From NCBI GenBank assembly GCA_937888895.1, contig CALASV010000290.1, positions 1-8,228 on the forward strand: DNA of 8,228 nt. Reading direction: 5' to 3'. Below are positions 1 through 5,630 of this stretch, piece by piece. The notes below the pieces were generated by a model. That model had not been told where the DNA came from. It saw only the letters and a list, made by a program, of their open reading frames with translations, and made no database searches. Source of the stretch: an uncultured Clostridia bacterium (lineage in GTDB: Bacteria; Bacillota; Clostridia; Lachnospirales; Lachnospiraceae). The first letter of the stretch is position 1. Every line of letters begins with the position of its first letter. The translations under genes and the position numbers were made by a program.

Positions 1-201
1 ATGAGTTTATTTAATGAAGAACAGATAATGAAGTCTTATATTAAAAGTGAGCGTTATGAAGCAGAGCAAGAATCCTTAAAGAATGCAGCACTTACTATGA
101 TTCGATTAGGAAAAATCACGGTACAAGATATTGAAAGTTGTTTTCCTACCTTATCTAAAGAGATAGTGGAAGAAATTGAACAAGAAGTTTGCCTATTCTA
201 G
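1..201 (+). CDS. Small protein resembling the C-terminal tail of Rpn/PD-(D/E)XK transposase-like proteins
   Basis: The 66-residue protein is charged and helical. It has a run of acidic and basic residues (about 10-28) followed by a compact pattern: AALTMIRLGKITVQDI, then a 'LSKE' turn and a terminal EEIEQEV helix. This alternation (helix, 'G-K-x-T/S-x-x-x-I', then 'LS-x-E-x-x-x-I') is what I know from the C-terminal tails of Rpn-family recombination-promoting nucleases and related putative transposases. No nuclease core (D...E-x-K) is present. The ATG is the first base of the window, so I cannot see a ribosome binding site or tell whether the frame continues upstream. It may be a stand-alone small gene or the surviving end of a truncated nuclease gene. 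Family assignment is by recall of motif style, so confidence is moderate. Confidence 0.55.
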   Translation: MSLFNEEQIMKSYIKSERYEAEQESLKNAALTMIRLGKITVQDIESCFPTLSKEIVEEIEQEVCLF

Positions 202-227
202 GAATATTGGTGTGAGAGAATTTTTCT

Positions 228-335
228 ATGAAACATAATTTTACAGAGCTAATCAAGAATGATATAGGACCTGTGATAGAGTTATTAATCATATTCAAAT
301 GTTGCAAAGTGATGTTACAATCAATAAATAGATGA
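228..335 (+). pseudogene. Possible frameshifted small reading frame
   Basis: An ATG at 228 opens 35 codons (MKHNFTELIKNDIGPVIELL...) to a TGA at 333. From about 290 the neighbouring frame reads a more protein-like HIQMLQSDVTINK and stops at 329-331, so the two halves look like one reading frame broken by a single-base change near 288-290. There is no good ribosome binding site (only a weak GAGAGAA about 10 bases upstream). I do not recognise the product. It could equally be chance coding in an AT-rich spacer. Confidence 0.2.
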
Positions 336-363
336 TTTCAAGATTCCTATAAGTGAAAGGAAA

Positions 364-867
364 ATGATAATGTCACGAAAGAATCATAAGATGGTAGAAG
401 GAAGACTTCTTCAGATGGATAAAAAATTTTCTGCTTTAAAAGAAAGTCAAAAAACAAAGATTGCAGAATGGTTTTATGAAGCGTATCGTAAGGCTTATAT
501 AGAATGTGGAAAAATACCAAGCAAACGAGAGAATGCAATGATTTTAGAATATGTTTTTCAGAAAATTGATGAAGCAGGGATATGGATTCCAAACAGAGAA
601 ATATATGCTTATTACAATAGGCGAAAACGTAAATTGCAGAAACGCTTGGAAAAAGAATTTTTAAGGGAAGAAACAAAAGTACCAGAAGTATTTATGACAA
701 CCTTATTTGAAATTGACCAAGATATTTATGAAAATGACCTTAGAGAAGAAGGTAGATTAGAAATTATTTCGGCTATGTATCAAAGTGGTATGTCAATCAA
801 ACAAATCGCATCTATTGTAAAAATGGATATAAAAGAATTAGAAGAAATAGTGTCTGAAAAGTTTTAA
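364..867 (+). CDS. Hypothetical basic helical protein with Rpn-like C-terminal tail
   Basis: The protein has 167 residues and no signal peptide or membrane segment. Residues 1-100 are basic and helical, with a tryptophan/tyrosine-rich stretch (WFYEAYRKAY, then GIWIPNREIYAYYNRRKRK) that would suit a nucleic-acid-binding module. Residues about 125-167 (EEGRLEIISAMYQSGMSIKQIA, then a short turn and helix) look like the HTH-like tail seen in Rpn-type putative transposases and resemble the tail of the protein at 1-201. I cannot name the N-terminal domain. Two starts are possible: ATG at 364, three bases after AAGG, and ATG at 370 with a better nine-base spacing. The longer form is given, but 370 is quite likely. 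No catalytic motif is evident, so a role in an old mobile element is inference only. Confidence 0.7.
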   Translation: MIMSRKNHKMVEGRLLQMDKKFSALKESQKTKIAEWFYEAYRKAYIECGKIPSKRENAMILEYVFQKIDEAGIWIPNREIYAYYNRRKRKLQKRLEKEFLREETKVPEVFMTTLFEIDQDIYENDLREEGRLEIISAMYQSGMSIKQIASIVKMDIKELEEIVSEKF

Positions 868-891
868 CTTATTTCCTGTGATAAAATTTCT

Positions 892-917
892 ATTTCTTAT
901 TCAAGTTGATAAGAAAT
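892..917. repeat. Perfect 9-bp inverted repeat in the spacer before the acetyltransferase gene
   Basis: ATTTCTTAT (892-900) and ATAAGAAAT (909-917) are exact reverse complements separated by eight bases. It lies 25 bases after the stop of the preceding gene but has no T-run on the + side, so it is a poor intrinsic terminator. It could be a weak transcript-end hairpin or an operator-like palindrome. Function is unknown. Confidence 0.35.
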
Positions 918-999
918 TCAGATATAAAAGATGGGTGGTTAGTGTTTCAACGGATGGTGGTAGATTCAGAGTAAACTGAATTTGAGGAGGTAAAATAAA

Positions 1000-1437
1000 A
1001 TGGTGCATTTGAAAGCTGTTACAATAGATAATTATTATGACTGTTTAGGATTAAATCGGGAAGACACAAAATATGTTGGCAGTGCTTGTAATGTAATAGC
1101 TGAGGCATATATATATCGTGAAACTTCTCTTGCGTATGCAATATATAATGATGATGATATTATTGGATTAGTTATTTTAGACGAAGAGAGAAAAAATCAA
1201 CCATATAGATTTACGGATTTATTTATCGCTGATGACTATAGAAATAAGGGATATGGAGAAAAAACTGTAAGGGCAATAATAGATCATTTCATTAGGAAGA
1301 ATGCAAAATCAATTCAGATACAGGTTCATAATACAAATGAAGTGGCAATACATATATATCAAAAATGTGGCTTTGTTTTCAAAGAGGTCGCATCATGGAA
1401 TGATGCTTTCTGGGTAATGGAAATGGTATTGGCATAA
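1000..1437 (+). CDS. GNAT-family N-acetyltransferase
   Basis: The product is a 145-residue cytosolic enzyme expected to transfer an acetyl group from acetyl-CoA to an amine; the substrate cannot be told from sequence. The GNAT fold is clear. A central strand (FTDLFIADDY, 71-80) leads into the acetyl-CoA pyrophosphate-binding loop R-N-K-G-Y-G (81-86), matching the family motif A (Q/R-x-x-G-x-G/A). The helix after it is followed by motif B-like sequence with N112 and the NEVAIHIYQKCGF block (113-125), in which the Y-x-K-x-G-F ending is typical. Length is normal. The start is well supported by GAGGAGG about eight bases upstream. A small inverted repeat (ATTCAG/CTGAAT, 964-981) sits just before that site and might affect initiation. 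The gene is followed by copy 1 of the large structured repeat, so it is probably a single-gene unit. Confidence 0.9.
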   Translation: MVHLKAVTIDNYYDCLGLNREDTKYVGSACNVIAEAYIYRETSLAYAIYNDDDIIGLVILDEERKNQPYRFTDLFIADDYRNKGYGEKTVRAIIDHFIRKNAKSIQIQVHNTNEVAIHIYQKCGFVFKEVASWNDAFWVMEMVLA

Positions 1438-1462
1438 ATCAATTATAAGTTTTGTGAACTAT

Positions 1463-1660
1463 ATTTATACCTAACGCTTGTTAAAGAAAAATGGGTAGAG
1501 AATAACAGGTGCAAGACGGGAGAAAAGAGGAGCGTTTTGTCAGAGTACGGAGTTTTAGCGAAGTACTTTGACAGCTCCTCTGTCTTTTTTCCGTCTGTAC
1601 CGTAAGGGAGTGAAAAGAATAGGAAACATTTCTTTAGGATGGTAATGCTTATAAAGAAAA
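1463..1660 (+). repeat. Structured intergenic repeat, copy 1
   Basis: This segment is closely similar to 2383-2575 and, over a shorter span, to 6935-7096. It starts with a conserved TAACGCTT block and a GGTAGAGAAT block. It then has a 94-nt hairpin (1508-1601) and ends with a conserved GTAAGGGAGTGAAAAGAATA. Copies 1 and 2 remain alike past the hairpin through GGATGGTAATGCT. The copy has no coding potential of its own and lies directly after the acetyltransferase gene. The family is not one I recognise; a transposon-like MITE, a terminator element or a non-coding RNA are all possible. Confidence 0.85.
1508..1601 (+). terminator. 94-nt nested hairpin of repeat copy 1 (possible bidirectional terminator)
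   Basis: Three nested stems can be read. The outer stem is GGTGCA-A-GACGG with CCGTCTGTACC (one bulged A, one G-U pair). The middle stem is GAGGAGC with GCTCCTC. The inner stem is GTCAGAGTAC with GTACTTTGAC (one G-U pair), closed by a small GU/GC-paired cap around a TTTA loop. CTTTTTT follows the middle stem on the + strand, and an AAAAG run opposite it gives CTTTTCT on the - strand, so either direction could terminate. The terminator role is inference; the base pairing is visible directly. Confidence 0.5.
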
Positions 1661-1664
1661 GAGG

Positions 1665-1740
1665 ATGAGTTTCGAAGAATATAAGAATGAAATCAACCAA
1701 GGATAGACATAGCAATCCAGAGTTAGATGAAATAGTATAG
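1665..1740 (+). pseudogene. Remnant of a lost small gene next to repeat copy 1
   Basis: After a plausible AAGAGG site, ATG at 1665 reads MSFEEYKNEINQG and stops at 1706. In the next frame from 1702 the sequence continues DRHSNPELDEIV and stops at 1738. Both pieces look like real protein, which suggests the start and end of a small cargo gene fused by deletion or broken by a frameshift. The family is not recognised and the stretch is too short for certainty. Confidence 0.22.
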
Positions 1741-1833
1741 TAAACTAAAGGTTGTGTAAATCAATTGTTATTTGATAGTATATACCTAAAAAGAATGTTA
1801 TATTTTTTATATCAAATTAGAGGAGGTATTGCT

Positions 1834-2313
1834 ATGGATATTGGAAAAATAGGAAAACGGATTAGTAGATTACGAAAAGAAAATGGATGGACACAACAGA
1901 AGTTGGCGGAGCAGTTGAATGTATCTCCACAGGCTGTTTCTAAATGGGAATGTGGAGAGGCTGTTCCAGATATAGATATTTTAGATAAATTATCCATGAT
2001 TTTTAAGGTAACAATTGACTCCATTATAAAAGCACAAGAGGTAGAAAAGTTTGTTTTTGAATTTGGTATTGGGATTCTTCCGTACATTGATATGTCAAGA
2101 AAGGATAATTTACTTCAGCAAATAAGTTTGTATCATAAAATAGTAGAATTTCCCCATATTCGATTTAAGGATAATATAGAGTTAAAACAAATGCAGTATC
2201 GTATTATTTTGGATGATGTTATTATGCTAGATAATAATTTGGAGTATGTAGAAGAAAATAGGAGAATCGAGGAAATGCTATCCTATATAAAATTATATAT
2301 AAATAAATGCTGA
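1834..2313 (+). CDS. XRE-family transcriptional regulator with FlhA-like C-terminal domain
   Basis: The product is a 159-residue cytosolic DNA-binding protein. Residues 5-64 form a classic XRE/Cro helix-turn-helix: RISRLRKENGWTQQKLAEQL, then VSPQAVSKWECGEAVPDI, the pattern of Bacillota regulators. Residues about 72-136 are unusual. FEFGIGILPYID, a LLQQI helix, then a P-x-I-R-F-K-D-N segment and YRI-x-L follow the order of the C-terminal cytosolic FlhA/FHIPEP domain (G-L-I-P-L-V-D ... V-x-I-R-D-N ... Y-R-I), in shortened form. I infer a degenerate or repurposed FlhA-like ligand or partner domain. The ATG at 1834 is chosen because AGAGGAGG lies at 1819-1826; an upstream in-frame TTG at 1765 lacks such a site. 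A TGT-TATATT extended -10-like sequence (1796-1804) could be its promoter. Repeat copies flank the gene on both sides. Confidence 0.85.
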   Translation: MDIGKIGKRISRLRKENGWTQQKLAEQLNVSPQAVSKWECGEAVPDIDILDKLSMIFKVTIDSIIKAQEVEKFVFEFGIGILPYIDMSRKDNLLQQISLYHKIVEFPHIRFKDNIELKQMQYRIILDDVIMLDNNLEYVEENRRIEEMLSYIKLYINKC

Positions 2314-2347
2314 GAGTGAATATACACCTTCCAATTTTTTATACATA

Positions 2348-2360
2348 TAACTTTTAGTTA
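2348..2360 (+). repeat. Small post-gene hairpin TAACT-TTT-AGTTA
   Basis: This is a five-base-pair stem with a TTT loop, extendable by A-T and T-G pairs outside. Related hairpins occur at 3358-3368 (shorter), 6898-6910 and 7999-8011. The last has TAGCT/AGCTA, a paired A-T to G-C change. It lies at the left edge of repeat copy 2. Function is unknown. Confidence 0.45.
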
Positions 2361-2427
2361 TGTAGTAAGTTTAGGGAATCATATTTGTACTTAACGCTTA
2401 TCAAAGAGAAAAGGGTAGAGAATGACA

Positions 2428-2521
2428 GGTGCAAGACGGGAGAAAAGAGGAACGTTTTGTCAGAGTACGAAGCTTTAGCGGAGTACTTTGACAGCTCCTC
2501 TGTCTTTTTTCCGTCTGCACC
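2428..2521 (+). terminator. 94-nt nested hairpin of repeat copy 2 (possible bidirectional terminator)
   Basis: It has the same fold and the same exact length as the hairpins at 1508-1601 and 6978-7071. Its outer stem is fully paired apart from the bulged A. Its middle stem has one A-C mismatch (GAGGAAC against GCTCCTC). The inner cap is GC-TTTA-GC. About five of 94 positions differ from copy 1. A + strand T-run follows the middle stem. Confidence 0.5.
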
Positions 2522-2582
2522 GTAAGGGAGTGAAAAGAATAGGAAATTTATTTAGGATAGTAATGCTGATAAAAAAGGATAG

Positions 2583-2640
2583 AAAGTTTATTTACAATCA
2601 TATTTTAGAATGGTAGAATGAGATAGAGAAATTTGAATTT
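2583..2640 (+). repeat. 58-bp leader repeat, copy A
   Basis: This stretch matches 4739-4796 at all but about six positions, with no gaps, and ends a few bases before the ribosome binding site of the CPBP-like gene. The most conserved part is TATTTTAGAATGGTAGAATG. The same leader precedes an unrelated VOC-fold gene, so it belongs to a mobile or regulatory module rather than to either gene. It may carry a promoter or be a recombination footprint. Confidence 0.75.
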
Positions 2641-2656
2641 GTTGGAGAGAATGTAG

Positions 2657-3337
2657 ATGAAAAAGACCATAAAAACAGATATAACAATAATTATGATTGC
2701 GAGTTTGATTTCAGCAATTTTGTATATAGCATTGGAAGGAATAATAATGGATTATGGGCGAGACATATCAAATCCATTATTTCTTCGATTTATTCCAGTT
2801 CTTCTAATTCAATTTGGAATGTCGGTTTTAGGAATCCTCATAGTTTTATTGAAGAATAAGGAAAAATTATCTGATTATGGGTTAGTAAAGAAAAATGTGA
2901 TTGTTTCAGTTGGTGGATGCTTGCTGGTTTCAATGCCAACGGTCATATTTCTTTGGTTAACAAATGATATTCATGGATTTTTACCATTTCAGGGAATGTT
3001 TTTAACAAAAGAAATTTTATACTCCGCTTTTCCAGTAAATATAATTGGTTATATTGTGATTGCATTGGTTTGGGGATTGGGCGAAGGAATGTTTTATGTT
3101 GTGTTATCAAAAAAGATAAACACACTAAAACAGCCTAAAAAGTTTTGGAATTTGGGAGCATTTGTTTGTGCATTGATAGCAATTACTATTCATGGAATGA
3201 TTGGCGTTGATATAAAAATAATCATTGAAGCTATAGCGACATTTGTTTTGATGTATGGTTCAATTGTTGTTTATGATAAAACAAACAACGCATGGGGAAA
3301 TATACTAATATTTTTTGTTATATGGAATGCGTTATAA
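2657..3337 (+). CDS. CPBP-like multipass membrane protein (atypical glutamic protease family)
   Basis: The 226-residue integral membrane protein has about six hydrophobic segments (near 8-30, 42-66, 80-102, 125-143, 165-183, 187-206), and a short seventh at the C-terminus (214-226). The layout around E143 (WGLGEGMFYVVLSKKIN), H179 (ITIHGM) and N224 (IWNAL) follows the three motifs of CPBP (CAAX protease and bacteriocin-processing) proteins. The canonical Glu-Glu-x-x-x-Arg is reduced to Glu-Gly-x-x-Tyr. I recall a clostridial subgroup with an EG-x-x-Y version, but catalysis cannot be assumed. Family roles include bacteriocin self-immunity and peptide processing, which would suit a cargo gene in a defence-type island. 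The start at 2657 has GGAGAGA upstream. It is preceded by the 58-bp leader and followed by a strong terminator. Confidence 0.7.
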   Translation: MKKTIKTDITIIMIASLISAILYIALEGIIMDYGRDISNPLFLRFIPVLLIQFGMSVLGILIVLLKNKEKLSDYGLVKKNVIVSVGGCLLVSMPTVIFLWLTNDIHGFLPFQGMFLTKEILYSAFPVNIIGYIVIALVWGLGEGMFYVVLSKKINTLKQPKKFWNLGAFVCALIAITIHGMIGVDIKIIIEAIATFVLMYGSIVVYDKTNNAWGNILIFFVIWNAL

Positions 3338-3357
3338 TTTGGGACAATATATCCTAC

Positions 3358-3383
3358 AACTTTTAGTTTGTCTGAGTGACAAA
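3358..3383 (+). repeat. Paired small hairpins downstream of the CPBP-like gene
   Basis: AACT-TTT-AGTT (3358-3368) is a short version of the post-gene hairpin seen at 2348, 6898 and 7999. It overlaps a second six-base-pair hairpin, TTTGTC-TGAGT-GACAAA (3367-3383). Both lie within 50 bases of the stop codon and upstream of the true terminator. Their role is unknown. Confidence 0.35.
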
Positions 3384-3434
3384 TTCCAATTTATCTTCAG
3401 AAACTTCCAGTTTATCGAACTGAATAAAAAATAG

Positions 3435-3467
3435 AAATGCACTCCCTACAAAGGAAGTGCATTTTTT
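3435..3467 (+). terminator. Rho-independent terminator after the CPBP-like gene
   Basis: AAATGCACT (3435-3443) pairs with AGTGCATTT (3456-3464). The stem is extended by CC/GG after one bulged A, with a loop of about seven bases. The distal arm runs into TTTTTT (3462-3467). This is the cleanest intrinsic terminator in the window. It separates the left cargo genes from the mobile-element remnant that follows. Farther on, an 8-bp inverted repeat (TTTTCTGA, 3478-3485; TCAGAAAA, 3507-3514) has no obvious role. Confidence 0.8.
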
Positions 3468-3584
3468 ACTTTGAAAATTTTCTGATAATAGTACCAAACA
3501 CACTTTTCAGAAAAGAAAGTAACAAAATTAAAAATTGATTTTCTTGTATGGATGTACCATGAAAAGAGGTAGCAGAGGTAGGGA

Positions 3585-4122
3585 ATGGAAGATAATAAAG
3601 AAACTATTCATCGTAAAAAGTTAGATAAATTACATAAAAAGTCTGTGAAAGCAGAAAAACGTGTAGAACGAGAAAGAAAAAAGATACCAAAGAAAACGGA
3701 GTATTCGTGGAAACGAGCATTAGACGAAACAACAGGCAGAGCAAGTTATGTTCTAAAAGCTGAAGAAAAAAACAAAGCATTGATACAAGATAATCCTGTG
3801 AAAAAAGTGTCAGATAGAGTAGGTTTAGCAACGAACTATCTGACACATAACAAGATACATGAGGTAGAAAAGGAAAATTCGGCAGTAGAGGGTTCTCATA
3901 AAACGGAAGAAAAGGTAGAAGATATTTATCATTATGTCAAAAGACATCGCAAAAGCAAACGACAAAAAACAACAGAAAAAAGTGGTAAAGTTAGAGAAAA
4001 AACAGCTAAAAGCGATAGACGATTTTAAATATGAGAAGTTTTTAGAGGATAATCCTCAGATGCAGGGTAAGAGAAAAAGGGAAAGAAGAACTGAACCAAA
4101 TACTTCAAAAGGGAATTTCTAA
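3585..4122 (+). pseudogene. Broken CD1108-type conjugative-element protein, N-terminal part
   Basis: The first 147 codons (3585-4028) are rich in Lys, Glu and Arg. They follow the N-terminal region of the large CD1108-type proteins of Tn916/Tn1549-like integrative conjugative elements: HRKKLDKLHKKSVKAEK, KIPKKTEYS, PVKKVSDRVG, EVEKENSAVEGSHKTEE and EDIYHYVKRH. Intact members go on to transmembrane and cell-wall hydrolase domains; none of that is here. At the A6 run 3964-3969 the family-like frame changes. The sequence continues in the next frame as KKVVKLEKKQLKAIDDFKYEKFLEDNPQMQ, ending at 4122, while the original frame ends in an unrelated tail at 4028. The ATG at 3585 has GAGGTAGGGA upstream. 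I read this as a decayed transfer gene; a functional short product of 147 residues is the alternative. Confidence 0.7.
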
Positions 4123-4135
4123 AGTAAAAGCGATA

Positions 4136-4567
4136 GTGCTAGAAAGCAGAGAAAAATTAGCTACGACTCTTGCAAAATATCAAAAATTAGCTAAGAAAAT
4201 TGATAATATAGGGGAAGAACTAAAGCAAGTAGGCACTAGCATAGGAAATGTAGGAAGATTGGTAGTTGGAAAAGATGCGAAAGAAGCATCTAAAGAGAAA
4301 CAAGGCGTTGGTATCACGAAAGATATAAATCAACCAATACAAAAGCATATCGTGTCATTACAACAAAAACTAGAACGAACCGATAGCATATTAGAAAAAT
4401 TAGATAGAATTTCTAACGATTTAGGAACAGGGAAAGAAGAAAAACAAGAACAACGAGTGTCCATGCAAGAAAAATTATCCCAAAAGAAAGAAGTCGTGGA
4501 GCAAAAGAAATCAGCAAAGCAAATGGAAAAGAATAAAGGAAAACAACAAGAAACTTGTCTATCTTAG
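4136..4567 (+). pseudogene. Coiled-coil C-terminal fragment continuing the broken mobile-element gene
   Basis: This is an open frame of 143 codons if read from GTG at 4136, but the same frame is open from about 4046 with no ribosome binding site. It therefore looks like the downstream part of the preceding broken gene: NPQMQGK in one frame runs smoothly into EKGKEELNQILQKGISKVKA in this frame if one base is gained or lost at the A5 run 4074-4078. The sequence is Lys/Glu/Gln-rich with heptad-like spacing (LAKYQKLAKKIDNIGEEL; IQKHIVSLQQKLERTDSIL; LDRISNDL), hence probably coiled coil. There is no membrane segment or enzyme motif. I do not recognise the family. It is not the usual continuation of CD1108-type proteins, so an internal deletion or fusion is likely. 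Possible origins include the tail of a relaxase or another transfer protein. Confidence 0.5.
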
Positions 4568-4738
4568 TAATGTTGGTAAAAAAGTCTTTTTGAAGTGGTG
4601 TAGTTGGAGAACGTAGGATAAGAAATCATTTTGTTTGCAGGTGAAAAGGGATAGTTGACATCTATATATACTTTGAAAGAAAAGTATGTTTTTATCATAA
4701 CACTATAATGACTTTAGTATGGAAGATTTCATAAAGGT
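4568..4738. other. Spacer after the mobile-element remnant
   Basis: I see no gene here. It holds a TTGACA hexamer at 4655-4660 and a TATAAT hexamer at 4704-4709, which are too far apart to be one promoter, and the weak terminator-like hairpin at 4666-4693. It precedes the second copy of the 58-bp leader. Confidence 0.4.
4666..4693 (+). terminator. Weak AT-rich terminator-like hairpin
   Basis: ATACTTT (4668-4674) and AAAGTAT (4681-4687) pair across a six-base loop. One wobble pair and one A-T pair can extend the stem outward, and the distal arm is followed by TTTTT. The stem is almost entirely A-T, so termination would be weak. It could close transcripts from the mobile-element remnant. Confidence 0.35.
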
Positions 4739-4796
4739 AAAGGTTATTTACAATCCTATTTTAGAATGGTAGAATGAAACAGAAAAATTAGAATTT
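4739..4796 (+). repeat. 58-bp leader repeat, copy B
   Basis: This is an ungapped match to 2583-2640 with about six differences. It ends at the AAGGAGA ribosome binding site of the VOC-fold gene, just as copy A ends near that of the CPBP-like gene. The preserved distance to the start codon suggests a shared leader or upstream boundary of a cassette. Unlike copy A, it is not preceded by the large structured repeat. Confidence 0.75.
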
Positions 4797-4808
4797 AAGG
4801 AGATAATC

Positions 4809-5225
4809 ATGGTACTTGGAACAACCTATATTTATGTGAATGATTTAAAAAAGTCTTTGGAGTTTTATAGTAAATTATTACAAGAAAATCCATGGAAGGC
4901 AAATGATGATAGATGGGTACAATTTAGCAATAAAATTGCCTTGTACAATAAAGATTATGATGCCAAAATAATTGGCAAAGAGCCAAGTGAAAGATTTAAT
5001 CAAGCTTATATTGATGATTTTTATAAAGACACAGGCGTTCCAAAAAACAATCTGGTTGTTTTTAATTTTGAGGTTGATGATTTAAAAGAGGAATATGAGC
5101 GATTAAAAAAAGCGAACATAGGCGAAATTTCTGAATTGATGTATGTTAATGTTCATATGCCCTATTGGTATTTTAATATTATTGACCCAGATGGAAATAC
5201 ACTAGAAATAACAGGACGTATTTGA
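4809..5225 (+). CDS. VOC-fold (glyoxalase/bleomycin-resistance-like) protein
   Basis: The 138-residue cytosolic protein has the two beta-alpha-beta-beta-beta halves of the VOC superfamily. TTYIYVNDLKKSLEFYSKLL (5-24) opens the first. VVFNFEVDDLKEEYERLKKA (83-102) opens the second, which ends in the hallmark D-P-D-G-N-T-L-E-I (126-134). E133 is the usual C-terminal metal ligand. The N-terminal His/Gln ligand position is Thr/Tyr, and the equivalent position in the second half is Phe/Asn, so a canonical metal site is not apparent. It may bind a small molecule without catalysis, as antibiotic-binding members do; substrate and function are unknown. ATG at 4809 has AAGGAG seven bases upstream. The next gene begins 31 bases after the stop, so the two may be co-transcribed. 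Confidence 0.85.
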   Translation: MVLGTTYIYVNDLKKSLEFYSKLLQENPWKANDDRWVQFSNKIALYNKDYDAKIIGKEPSERFNQAYIDDFYKDTGVPKNNLVVFNFEVDDLKEEYERLKKANIGEISELMYVNVHMPYWYFNIIDPDGNTLEITGRI

Positions 5226-5256
5226 CTTGGTTAAATCAGTATGAACGGAGGGCAAT

Positions 5257-5586
5257 ATGCAGACTATTGTTATTGTGTTGAATCCAATAAAGCTTGAAAA
5301 TGCAGATTTAGACTTACGCTATTTTGTTCCAAAGCGTATTGAAGAATTTTCTAATGGTATTATAAAAGATAATGGATATGATTATATCGATACCAAAGAA
5401 GGGCAAGGACCACTCATGGGAATTTGGTTAGAAACGAAGTCAGCAAGTGAAAGTTGGCAGATGATTGTAAAATTATTTCAAAATGAAACATTTAAGGGGA
5501 ATGATTTATCTATGTCAGCAGAAATTTTTCTTTCAGAGAATGATAATGCTGATTTAGAAAATTGTACTTTAGTTTTTCCAAAATGA
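5257..5586 (+). CDS. Conserved-looking hypothetical protein, 109 aa
   Basis: I do not recognise the family securely. The protein begins with a short hydrophobic strand (TIVIVLNP, 3-10) and then the pattern ADLDLRYFVPKRIEEFSNG. This is followed by an acidic, mixed alpha/beta body with GYDYID, MGIWLET and a C-terminal acidic run (LSENDNADLENC). It is cytosolic, compact and acidic, and has no enzyme motif. This style, together with its place between a VOC-fold gene and a DUF4303-like gene, resembles the small immunity proteins of polymorphic toxin loci, but that is inference from context. A strong ACGGAGGG site lies six bases before the ATG. It probably shares a transcript with the gene at 4809. 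Confidence 0.75.
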   Translation: MQTIVIVLNPIKLENADLDLRYFVPKRIEEFSNGIIKDNGYDYIDTKEGQGPLMGIWLETKSASESWQMIVKLFQNETFKGNDLSMSAEIFLSENDNADLENCTLVFPK

Positions 5587-5630
5587 CAAATTTCTAAACT
5601 TATTAGAATAAATTAGAATAGGAGTAAAAA

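Larger units (their letters stand above)
2330..2582 (+). repeat. Structured intergenic repeat, copy 2
   Basis: This is the most complete of three copies. Its left part (about 2330-2382, including ATACATATAACTTTTAGTT and AGTAAGTTT) is shared with copy 3 only. Its core (2383-2545) is shared by all three. Its right tail (GGATAGTAATGCTGATAAA) is shared with copy 1 only. It begins 17 bases after the regulator's stop codon. Its right edge abuts the 58-bp leader repeat that starts at 2583. It fills most of the 343-base gap before the CPBP-like gene. Confidence 0.85.

Noticed and set aside
347..676. Open frame of 109 codons on the - strand
   Set aside because: It is the antisense shadow of the + strand gene at 364-867, with no start signal and hydrophobic low-complexity content.
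1443..1715. Open frame of 90 codons on the - strand over repeat copy 1
   Set aside because: It lies across the structured repeat, has a low-complexity Phe/Ser/Leu composition, no ribosome binding site and no family resemblance. The frame is a by-product of the repeat.
4655..4709. TTGACA at 4655 and TATAAT at 4704 as a promoter
   Set aside because: The hexamers are separated by 43 bases rather than about 17, and neither has a good partner at the correct distance.
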